64,000 nt of DNA, from positions 1,488,001 through 1,552,000 of the forward strand of contig CP138906.1 in NCBI GenBank assembly GCA_033977085.1. Direction: 5' to 3'. Both the position numbers and the translations under genes were made by a program. The notes beneath the pieces were generated by a model. It did no database searches. It worked only from the letters and a program-made list of their open reading frames with translations, and was not told where the DNA came from. Each line of letters starts with the position of its first letter. The first letter of the stretch is position 1. Below are positions 55,885 through 64,000 of this stretch, in pieces. This DNA is from Apirhabdus apintestini (GTDB lineage Bacteria; Pseudomonadota; Gammaproteobacteria; Enterobacterales; Enterobacteriaceae).

Positions 55885-56985
55885 TCAGGCAAAAATTGTC
55901 ATGAGGTAAGCGGCAAACAGCGCCAGATGCGCTGCGCCGTTCAGGACATTGGTTCTTCCGGTAGAGAATGCGATTTGGCATAGCATAAGCGCAGAGAGCA
56001 TGACAACAATCTCAGAGGTATTTAGCGCAAACTGCAGGGTATTGCCGGTGATAATCGCGATAATGGTGACCGTGAGCACGGTTAACGAAATCGTGGCCAG
56101 CACCGAGCCGAAAAACAGATTCATTGCCCGCTGCGCCTGATTATTCATTACGGCACGAATTGCGCCTAGCCCTTCCGGTGAAAGTATTAGCAGTGCTATC
56201 AGGAAACCTGAGAAAGCGGCGGGAGCATGTAGCCTGTTCAGTAACCCTTCAAGCGGCACTGCGTTCATTTTGGTCACGGCAATAACGGCAACCAAATGTA
56301 CAATCAGCCATATCGCATGCCAGGCGCTACTGTGGGCAGACGGCTTACCGTGGTGCGGGTCGTCGTCGTCGGCTTCATCTTCATGCTCATACACAAACAG
56401 GCTTTGGTGAGTCCGCGTCTGAATGAGTAAGAAAATACCGTACATGGCGGCGGAAATCGCGGCAACTAACAGCGACTGCCCGATGGTAAAGTTGCCGCCC
56501 GGCAATGTTGCCGGGAAAACCAGCACGATAACAGCGAGCGGAAACAGTGCGATAAGATATTGCTTGATGCCATACAGATTGACGTACTGCGTGGCAAATT
56601 TTCGCCCCCCATCAGGAGTGCGAAGCCAACCAGTCCGCCGGTTACAATAAGAATAATGGAGTATAGGGTATCGCGCATTAGCGTTGGTGCGGCTCCGCCC
56701 GTTGCCATGAGGGCGGAGATAAGACTTACTTCCAGAATCACGACAGACAGACTCAGAATGAGCGATCCAAACGGTTCCCCAGCCGATGCGCCAGCACATC
56801 GGCGTGGCGCACAACGCTAAAAGCGCTGCTTAAGATACCAATAAGCGCTAAAAGGTTAATTCCGATAAGCATCGCCATCGACTGACTGGAGCCCAAAATA
56901 GCAGCACCGTTAGTGCGGCGATCGGGAAGATAAGCGATGTTTCCTTGTGACGAGTTTTCACCGCTTCCGCGGGCGCTTTTGTCAT
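55885..56985 (-). pseudogene. chaA: Ca2+(Na+,K+)/H+ antiporter ChaA (frame interrupted three times)
   Basis: A CaCA-family inner-membrane antiporter of about 366 residues. Start MTKAPAEAVKTRHKETSLIFP; RHADVLAHRLG; the alpha-repeat ILEVSLISALMATGG; the acidic loop YEHEDEADDDDPHHG; and the second repeat LLILSPEGLGAIRAVMNN. Breaks in G-runs of the coding strand at 56892-56894 (three, needs four), 56777-56780 (four, needs five) and 56605-56610 (six, needs seven). Divergent from chaB, as in E. coli. Confidence 0.93.
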
Positions 56986-57282
56986 TCTGTATGCTCCATA
57001 ATATCGGTGTTTGGCTTATACCATTATCAAGATGAGTGATTATCACATCACCTTAGCAAAAGAAGCTATTTCTTGCGACATTTTTACGAATATTTACCGC
57101 ATACGGCAGTTGAATAATATGAGGCTCTGATAATGTCCTCTTATCCTGATTTTATACTTTATTAACATTTAGTTGCAGAATTGATTTTCTAAATTTTGCC
57201 AGACGCTGGCGCCAGGCGTTCTCGCTGACCATACTAACTCTTATGGCGCTATTACTAGTGAATCAGGCTCAGGAGAATAAGT

Positions 57283-57511
57283 ATGCCGTACCGCTCAACC
57301 CAGCAGCTTCCGGATGGAGTCAAACATGTTCTGCTCCGCTCACGCGCAGGAAATTTATAAAGAGGCGTTTAACAGCGCATGGGAAGAATATAAGGATAAG
57401 TCTGCGCGGCGGGATGACGCCAGCAGGGAAGAAACCGCGCATCGGGTTGCCTGGGGCGCGGTAAAGCAAGTTTATGAAAAAGGCGATGACGGTAAATGGC
57501 ATTCCCGTTAG
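57283..57511 (+). pseudogene. chaB: ChaB family protein (frame interrupted once)
   Basis: A small cytoplasmic protein (76 aa in E. coli), proposed regulator of ChaA. Start MPYRSTQQLPDGVKHVL after CAGGAGAATAAGT; the frame is lost near 57331-57336 and resumes at AHAQEIYKEAFNSAWEEYKD, then RRDDASREETAHRVAW and GDDGKWHSR. The frame change could be one inserted base or two missing. Confidence 0.88.
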
Positions 57512-57544
57512 CCTGAGCGCCGTGTAATGGGCGAGGGCAGTGAG

Positions 57545-57898
57545 TTAGAATGTCAGCACTTTATCAGCTTCTAGTGTCCAGGCTGCCAGTTCTGTTAACG
57601 TGCCGATTGTTACACCGTCAATTAACGGCAGGGCGCTCACGCCGCGCGCATCGGCGCATGTCTTACACACTTTTACTGGAATGTTCTGGGCAGTAAGTAT
57701 TTCCAGCATTTGCTGAATATTATATCCTTCATGAGGCGTCTGGCCGTTCAGCCCGGCAGTCACTGCATCTGACATTAAAAATAGTCGTAATGTTAGCGAG
57801 GTATCCTGCTCACGTAGTGCGATTGCGAGACGCAGGCTATTAAATAGTGCTTCGCTGCCGTAGGCTGCGCCATTGGCGATAATAACCATATTTTGCAT
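57545..57898 (-). CDS. ychN: DsrE/F-like family protein YchN
   Basis: 117 residues, the E. coli length, full-length match (VIIANGAAYGSEALFNSLRLAIALREQD, GYNIQQMLEILTAQNIPVKVCKTCADARGV, GTLTELAAWTLEADKVLTF). DsrE fold; the conserved Cys pair lies in KVCKTC. Forms hexamers in E. coli; function unknown. Intact and convergent with chaB. Confidence 0.94.
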   Translation of the reverse strand: MQNMVIIANGAAYGSEALFNSLRLAIALREQDTSLTLRLFLMSDAVTAGLNGQTPHEGYNIQQMLEILTAQNIPVKVCKTCADARGVSALPLIDGVTIGTLTELAAWTLEADKVLTF

Positions 57899-58161
57899 GT
57901 TAACTCCTGTTTAACGTGGGCGATATATAAGGCAAAGGGAAGGATGAGTATAAGCCGCCTTGCCGGGCGTCACCAGACGGCAGGAGGCGTGAGGTGCGGT
58001 ATAACCCGGTTTAACCCGATATGGATTAAGCTTTATCACTTACTGATTAACAGTGCGCTAACCCATTGTGTTTTCAGAGAGATGTACCCTGGCTGTACGG
58101 GAGAGAATGATATACTGGATGGAAGTTTATTCACCTGAAATCCTGATATCTTAATGACGTA

Positions 58162-59601
58162 ATGCCCTATTTTTATCGATTAATCGCCGTGTGCGCTGCT
58201 TTATTAAACGCTTCCCCTGCGGCGCTATTCAGCCTGCGACTTTTATTCAGGAAGCGGAAAATCCCTTTGACAACGACGGCGATAATCTGCCCGATCTCGG
58301 CTATGCGCCGGTACAGCGTTCCGACGCGTTAGAAAATAGGCTGGCGACAATGGCAAAAGCCTTTGGTGAAGCCAGTATGAAAAAAGCGATCTCGATACCA
58401 GCGACAGAAGCCGTCAGTTTGCCTTTACACATCTTCGTGATGTATTAGCCAGCCATATTACATCCGGCGCGAAGTCATTACTTTCGCCGCTAGGTAAAGC
58501 TGATGTTGCGCTGCAAATGGATCAGGAGGGTAATTTTAACGGTAGCCGGGGGTCATTGTTTACGCCATTACTGGATAATGAAAAGGTGCTTACCTGGAGC
58601 CAGGTCGGTGTGAGCCAGCGTACACAAGGGTTAGTTGGAAATATCGGCCTCGGGCAGCGCTGGGTTGCGGGAGACTGGCTGCTCGGTTACAACACTTTTT
58701 ATGACAGCACGTTACGCGATAATTTGCAGCGGGCGGGATTCGGCGCCGAGGCCTGGGGCGAATATTTACGCCTCTCTGCGAATTATTATCAACCGCTAAA
58801 CGACTGGCAGCTGAGCGAATATACCCGGGAACGGCGCAGTGCGCGCGGCTACGACGTCACGGCCCTGGCGTGGCTACCCTTTACCGCCATATCCAGACGA
58901 GTCTGAGCCTTGAGCAATATTTTGGCGACAGCGTCGATTTGTTTAATAACGGCGCTGGCGCGCGCGATCCCATGGCCGTGAAATTGGGGGTAAATTACAC
59001 GCCGGTCCCACTCTTGACCTTTACTGCCATGCACAAACAGGGCGAAAACGGTGATACGCAGGATAACCTGGGGCTGAAATTCAACTATCGCTTTGGCGTT
59101 CCGCTCTCAAAGCAGTTATCGGCAGATGAAGTCGCGGCAGCAAGCTCCCTGCGCGGCAGCCGCTATGATGCGGTAACGCGCTCAGCGACGCCGGTTGTTT
59201 CACTGCGTAAAACTAAAACGTTATCGGTCTATTTGGCAACGCCGCCCTGGCAGCTAAACTCCGGCGAAACGGTGGCGCTGAAAATTCAGGTACGCTCACG
59301 CTTCGGGATCCGGCAAATTTCCTGGGAAGGCGACACTCAAACGTTAAGCCTGACCGCACCCGCGAAAACAAATAACCCTGACGGCTGGACCGTTATTATG
59401 CCTGTGTGGCGTGATGAAGCCGGTGAGAAAAATAGCTGGCGGCTGGCGGTAACCGTTGAGGATGGGGAGGGGCAGCGTGTGACGTCTAACTGGATAACGC
59501 TGCGGCTTGATGAACCTCTGCGGGCTTTCCCAAAAGAAGATACCCGCTGGCAGTTAATTCCCGGTAGCGACGAATTAACGGGTTACCGGGACGTGGACTA
59601 A
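58162..59601 (+). pseudogene. ychO: Inverse autotransporter/invasin-like protein YchO (frame interrupted three times)
   Basis: About 480 residues when joined. N-terminal hydrophobic segment from the ATG at 58162, then NPFDNDGDNLPDLGYAP, the intimin/invasin-type beta-barrel (TWSQVGVSQRTQGLVGNIGLGQRW, GYNTFYDSTLRDNLQRAGFGAEAWGEYLRLSANYY in parts, RGYDVTA, SLEQYFGDSVDLFN, NYTPVPLLTFTAMHKQGENG) and one immunoglobulin-like domain at the C-terminus. Breaks near 58220, 58380-58385 (A6, needs seven) and 58880-58882 (TTT, needs four). An outer-membrane protein of unclear role; not evidence of virulence by itself. Its stop overlaps that of narL. Confidence 0.88.
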
Positions 59602-60248
59602 AAAATACGCTCCTGGTGAACCCAAACCGCGGCTTCAACCCGTGATTTTAGCTTCATCTTTTTCAGCAAATGCTTAACGTGAACTTTAACCGTACTTTCG
59701 GTGATATCCAGCCGACGGGCGATCATTTTGTTAGGCAAACCCTGAGCGATTAACTTAAGAATATCTCGCTCGCGCGGGGTAAGCAGAGAGACGTCGCGGT
59801 CGGAGGTTGAACGATTGGCACGCAGGCTGGCAGCCAGTACTGGCGTTAACGTTTCGCTTAACACCATTTCCCCAGCCGCAGCTTGCTGTAGCGCCTTAAG
59901 CGGCTCTTCAGGCTCCATATCTTTAAGCAGGTAGCCGTCGGCACCGCGTTTTAACGCGGTAACGACGTCCTCTTCGTGATTGGAAACGCTAAACACGACG
60001 ATACGACCAGACAGGGTTTTCTCACGCAGCCTGTCGAGCGTTTCAAGGCCGTTCATACCGGGCATGTTCAAATCCAGCAGAATCAGATCCGGATCGAGGC
60101 TCTCCGCCATTTCCACACCCTGTTCGCCGTTGCCGGCCTCACCCACGACCCGGATGTCCGGTGCCATGCTGATAAGCTGCTTGACGCCGGTGCGCAGCAT
60201 GGGGTGATCGTCAATCAGCAAGATGGTTGCTGCGTCCTGATTACTCAT
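59598..60248 (-). CDS. narL: Nitrate/nitrite response regulator NarL
   Basis: 216 residues, the E. coli length, from the ATG at 60248 (MSNQDAATILLIDDHPMLRTG). Receiver domain with the phospho-acceptor Asp in DLILLDLNMPG near residue 59; LuxR-type helix-turn-helix LTPRERDILKLIAQGLPNKMIARRL; ends VEAAVWVHQERIF. Activates narGHJI and narK when nitrate is present. As written the frame is open upstream into narX, giving an apparent NarX-NarL fusion; I attribute this to a narX indel. The native ATG overlaps the narX stop (ATGAGTAA), as in E. coli. Confidence 0.96.
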   Translation of the reverse strand: MSNQDAATILLIDDHPMLRTGVKQLISMAPDIRVVGEAGNGEQGVEMAESLDPDLILLDLNMPGMNGLETLDRLREKTLSGRIVVFSVSNHEEDVVTALKRGADGYLLKDMEPEEPLKALQQAAAGEMVLSETLTPVLAASLRANRSTSDRDVSLLTPRERDILKLIAQGLPNKMIARRLDITESTVKVHVKHLLKKMKLKSRVEAAVWVHQERIF

Positions 60249-62021
60249 TTTTTGCTCCTGTAACGGAAGAGGTTTGAGGTCCGGGAATAAAATCCACGAT
60301 GACTTCAGTTCCCCGCCATCGCGTGGCCGAACCTGGCAACTGCCTTTCAGGCTGTGCGCGCGGTCACGCATAATAATTAGACCATAGTGATTGCTGCGCT
60401 CACCGTTACCGGTAATCCCACAGCCGTTGTCCCATATTATAAGGCGTACCTGACCACCTTCCTGTGATACGGATATGCCTGCCGCGCTTGCGTGCGCGTG
60501 TTTAAACGTATTGTTAAGCGCTTCGCGCGCAATTTGAACCAAGTGGATAGCCTGATTTCCCGGCACACAGCGTGGGGGCAGCCGATAATCCAGCGTAACC
60601 GGAAAACCAAGACGTGCGGAAAACTCCTGACTGCTTGATTCAAGGGCAGGGCGCAGGCCCGGCTCTGTCAACTGCAGGCGAAATGTGGTGAGCAATTCGC
60701 GTAGCTGACGCCATGATGTATTCAACTCACCGCGGATTTGACTTAGAAGCTCGCGGCTGGACGCTGGGATTGTGTCTCCCTGCATTTGCAGGCAGCTTAC
60801 CTGCATTTTCATACAGGAGAGCGATTGTGCGATGGAGTCGTGCAACTCACGGGCGATTGCCGCACGTTCTTCCATAACAATCAGCTGCTGCTGGCGCTCA
60901 TTCTGTCGCTCCAGCGCCAGCGTCGTAGTGAGCAGTTCTATTAGCGTTTCTAGCATTTGCTGCTGATCGTTATTTAACGTATTTCCAATCGGAAGCTGGG
61001 CTAAAATCAGGCCGTATTGAGTATGGCTACCCGTCAGGCGCCACTTCAGCGAGGTGCGCTCTTCTAGCGATGATACAATTTCTTTACCCTGATGATGATA
61101 ATCGTTATCCGGGCGAAGCGTGTATTCCTGATAATTTTCTTCATCATTATGTTCGTAAACCCGCAGCTCAATATCACGCAGGGGAGTGAGTTGTTGCAAG
61201 TCGTTAAGCACTGGGGTGACGCGTTGGGTAAATGTGGCGGGTGAATGAAGATGGCGACTTGATTGATATAAGAAAGACAGCATTTGATTGGTACGCTCAA
61301 GCCCCCGGGTTTTCTCCATTACGCGCTGTTCCAGAACCGCGTAGCTTTCGGCCAGTTCTGTCGACATGGTATTAAGGGCGCTGGCGAGCGTCGCCATTTC
61401 ATCGCGTCCACTCAGTTTTACCTGATAGCTAAAATTACGGCGCCCAATGGCGTTAGCCATAGAGAGTAATTTTTTCCAGGGCTGTAGCAGGCGCTTACGA
61501 AGCCATATCACCGTGAAAATCAGCAGCAAGCCCATAAAGACGATCATGACCTGTTGCAGTATGACAATACGCTGAATGCGCTGCTCGGTTGTTTTATCGA
61601 AAGAAGAGACCAGGCTGTCGATTTGATTAACGAAGACGGTTATTTTATTTCTGACTTCATCTCTGTCGCGAGCGCGCTTAAGCGCCGGTGCCAATACGCC
61701 GCGCCAGTAATCACTTAGTGCGTTAAGCTGGCGAATCTGACCGTCCCGCTCCGCTGCGCGGCGCAGTTCACCGCTGTCCGCTGTGCGCGACATCTCTTCG
61801 AACAGACCTGCATCTTGTGGGCCAATCGGCACCGTGGCCAGCAACCGATAACTTTGCATACGCAGCGAGCCTGCTTTGTTGATCGCGTGAGCGCTGCCGC
61901 GAATACCCTGGCCGAGCCATCCGGCGGTACCCAGCCCGGTGACGCCGAGTGCGGCAAGTAGAAATACAACCAGTGCGAGTTGATTGGCAAGAGTGAGCGG
62001 GGTAAAGTCGCGTCTGAGCAT
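60241..62021 (-). pseudogene. narX: Nitrate/nitrite sensor histidine kinase NarX (frame interrupted near the 3' end)
   Basis: Two transmembrane segments (LVVFLLAALGVTGLGTAGW and VMIVFMGLLLIFTVIWL) bracket a periplasmic domain with the nitrate-binding P-box GSAHAINKAGSLRMQSYR. Then HAMP, a central module, the DHp His in ARELHDSIAQSL and the HATPase boxes DNGCG and GLIIMRDRA. Start ATG at 62021; an upstream extension to 62093 lacks family support. The G4 run at 60311-60314 needs five to read GGGTEVIVDFIPG and stop at 60241; without it the frame runs into narL. E. coli NarX is 598 aa. Confidence 0.94.
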
Positions 62022-62106
62022 GGCGTGTGTGCTCCGGTTGATTGAGGGCAGGCCGGTCGGAGTATTCTTAAACATCCCCGGGAGTATACCCATACCTACA
62101 AAGTAC

Positions 62107-62113
62107 TACTCCT
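62107..62113 (+). promoter_or_regulatory. Candidate NarL heptamer upstream of narX/narK
   Basis: TACTCCT, matching the TACYYMT NarL heptamer consensus, at the end of the narX-narK divergent region nearest narX. Inferred from consensus only. Confidence 0.4.
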
Positions 62114-62202
62114 TAATTGCCAATGGTGGCATAAGGTAATCCTGTAAGTCATGGAAAAAGGCCAGTGTCGTGAAAGAAAACGGCTTTTTCCGGTCAACTT
62201 TC

Positions 62203-62218
62203 TACCCATTAAGGGTCA
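62203..62218 (+). promoter_or_regulatory. NarL 7-2-7 site upstream of narK
   Basis: TACCCAT-TA-AGGGTCA is an inverted pair of NarL heptamers with a 2-bp spacer, the arrangement known for phospho-NarL sites in the E. coli narK control region, and lies about 50 bases upstream of the FNR box. Confidence 0.7.
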
Positions 62219-62255
62219 TGGTGTATTTTTGAGCGCCGGAAAGAGCGCTTATCCC

Positions 62256-62269
62256 TTGATTTGCATCAA
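62256..62269 (+). promoter_or_regulatory. FNR box of the narK promoter
   Basis: TTGATTTGCATCAA, a perfect TTGAT-N4-ATCAA FNR site. A plausible -10 element TATCGT lies at 62291-62296, which would put the start near 62304 and the FNR box at about -41.5, the class II position used in E. coli narK. Anaerobic activation with nitrate is the expected regulation. Confidence 0.82.
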
Positions 62270-62330
62270 CTTCACTTCATTCGTTGCGCCTATCGTGGCG
62301 ACAGATATTCCTAATAATTTCGAGGTGTGT

Positions 62331-63727
62331 ATGTCTCAGCCTGCCGTTACCACCAGGTCATCCGGCGCAATGATTACCGACTGGCAACCAGAAGATGCCG
62401 CATTCTGGCAGTCTCGCGGTCATCGTATCGCAAGTCGTAACCTGTGGATTTCAGTTCCATGTTTACTTCTGGCGTTCTGCGTCTGGATTTTATTTAGCAC
62501 GGTTGCCGTTTACCTCAATCGCGCGGGGTTTAACTTTACCACCGACCAGTTATTCATGCTGACGGCGCTGCCGTCCGTATCGGGGGCACTGCTGCGCGTA
62601 CCGTACTCCTTTATGGTACCGCTGGTCGGCGGTCGCCGCTGGACCGCATTGAGCACCGGGATCCTAATTATTCCCTGTGTCTGGCTTGGATATGCGGTGC
62701 AGGATACCAGCACGCCTTTCCAGACCTTCATCATCATTGCTCTATTATGCGGCTTTGCCGGTGCTAACTTTGCTTCCAGTATGGCAAATATCAGCTTCTT
62801 TTTCCCAAAACAGAAGCAGGGCGGAGCGCTGGGGATTAACGGCGGCTTAGGCAATATGGGCGTGAGCGTGATGCAGCTGGTTGCACCGCTGGCTATCTCA
62901 ATGTCTATTTTTGCATTTGCCGGGGGTGGTCAGGGCGTTACGCTGGAAGACGGTTCTCGCCTTTATCTGGAAAATGCCGCATGGGTTTGGGTCATTCCGC
63001 TGGCAATTTTTACTCTTGCAGCATGGTTTGGTATGAATGACCTTGCGACCTCAAAAGCATCATTAAAAGAGCAGTTGCCGGTGCTGAAACGGGGCCATCT
63101 GTGGATAATGAGCCTGCTCTATCTGGCTACTTTTGGCTCATTTATCGGTTTTTCAGCAGGGTTTGCGATGCTGTCTAAAACGCAGTTCCCTGAGGTCAGC
63201 GTCATGCAATTTGCCTTCTTTGGTCCGTTCGTCGGCGCGCTGGCGCGTTCCGCTGGCGGGGCTATTTCTGACCGCTTTGGTGGGACGAAAGTTACGCTGA
63301 TAAACTTTATATGTATGGCTGTTTTCAGCGCACTGCTATTCCTTACGCTGCCAGGTGCCGGCAATAGCGGTAATTTCACCGCGTTTTTGGCGTTTTCCTG
63401 CTGTTATTCCTGACGGCGGGTCTGGGCAGTGGCTCAACCTTCCAGATGATTTCCGTTATTTTCCGTAAGATTACGATGGAGAGCGTCAAAGCAGCCGGTG
63501 GAAGCGATGAGCAGGCAACGCGTGAAGCGGCGACGGATACGGCGGCGGCGCTTGGATTTATTTCGGCGATCGGTGCGATCGGCGGATTCTTTATCCCGAA
63601 AGCATTCGGTACTTCCCTGGAGTTAACCGGTTCCCCGGCCGGCGCCATGAAAATATTTCTAGTGTTTTACATTGTCTGCGTCATCGTGACGTGGGCCGTG
63701 TATGGACGCAAAGCGAAAAATAAATAA
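62331..63727 (+). pseudogene. narK: Nitrate/nitrite antiporter NarK (frame interrupted once)
   Basis: A 12-helix MFS transporter exchanging nitrate for nitrite, about 465 residues. I chose the ATG at 62331 (SQPAVTTRSSGAMITDWQPEDAAFWQ), the family start; it is preceded by GAGGTGTGT. Nitrate signature 1 is in SSMANISFFFPKQKQGGALG and GLGNMGVS; signature 2 in SAIGAIGGFFIPKAFG. The T5 run at 63384-63388 needs six to continue FLLLFLTAGLGSGSTFQM. Upstream FNR and NarL sites, with narXL divergent and narG expected downstream. Confidence 0.95.
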
Positions 63728-63739
63728 TTTCTGTTATAT

Positions 63740-63764
63740 AGCGCGGCTTTTGCCGCGCTTTTTT
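63740..63764 (+). terminator. Intrinsic terminator after narK
   Basis: AGCGCGGC-TTTT-GCCGCGCT followed by a T-run, 13 bases after the narK stop. Confidence 0.9.
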
Positions 63765-63944
63765 ATGTCTGCAAATAGTTACAACATACTAAAAATTATG
63801 CGTGATTTCATACCGCTAACGTATACGCTCTTAACAACAATACAGAAATACCCCTAAATACCTAAGATTGAAAAAATGGCTTACTAAAATAAAGTAATTT
63901 CAATTTTAAATCATATATTTCAATTGGTTAATTGGGTTATTTGG

Positions 63945-63962
63945 CTACCACTTAGGTGGTAG
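63945..63962. repeat. Perfect 7-bp inverted repeat upstream of the expected narG
   Basis: CTACCAC-TTAG-GTGGTAG. It lies in the AT-rich region after narK, where the narG control region would be in the conserved enteric order. It could be an operator half-site pair or a transcript hairpin. The window ends 38 bases later. Confidence 0.45.
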
Positions 63963-64000
63963 TGTGTTTGGCGGGGCATTAAGACATACCCGAAGGCGTT

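Noticed and set aside
59598..62093. A natural NarX-NarL hybrid histidine kinase
   Set aside because: The join depends on a single missing G at 60311-60314; the correct narX end and the native stop/start overlap are still visible in the other frame.

Overview
The window is chromosomal DNA of an enterobacterium. Almost every gene has a recognisable Escherichia coli K-12 counterpart, and local order follows the enteric pattern, but the proteins are clearly diverged from E. coli. I cannot name the species. Feature type 'pseudogene' here means only that the reading frame is interrupted as written. It is not a claim that the function is lost (see findings).

Layout. 0.1-11 kb: sdaA, nudL, pabB, yoaH, yoaB, yoaA, tsaB, yeaY, fadD, rnd (serine catabolism, folate precursor synthesis, helicase, tRNA t6A, fatty-acid activation, RNase D). 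11-15 kb: minE-minD-minC, ycgL, ycgM, ycgN (division-site placement). 15-17 kb: a gene-poor stretch and a kbp/ygaU-like gene. 17-30 kb: dsbB, nhaB, fadR, ycgB, dadA-dadX, cvrA, ldcA, emtA, treA and a guanine-deaminase-like gene (disulfide formation, ion antiport, fatty-acid control, D-alanine use, murein recycling, trehalose). 31.6-33.6 kb: first copy of an IS100-like IS21-family element. 35-40 kb: an exopolysaccharide export cassette (wza, wzb, wzc, a WecA-type transferase) plus a small secreted protein. 40.5-46 kb: ychF, pth, ychH, second IS copy, prs. 46-53 kb: ispE-lolB, then the divergent operon hemA-prfA-prmC-sirB2-sirB1-kdsA. 53.5-55.5 kb: third IS copy. 55.9-64 kb: chaA, chaB, ychN, an ychO-like invasin, narL-narX and narK, ending just upstream of where narG would be expected.

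The most striking property is that about thirty genes are split by one-base indels, mostly one base missing from a homopolymer run. These include tsaB, hemA, prfA, lolB and kdsA, which a single-copy living genome should not lose. The three IS copies, with intact 5-bp target duplications, differ from one another mainly by indels as well. The simplest reading is uncorrected long-read or 454-type consensus error over a largely functional genome, though true decay in some genes cannot be excluded. The apparent NarX-NarL fusion is one product of such an indel. I found no CRISPR array, rRNA, tRNA or prophage.
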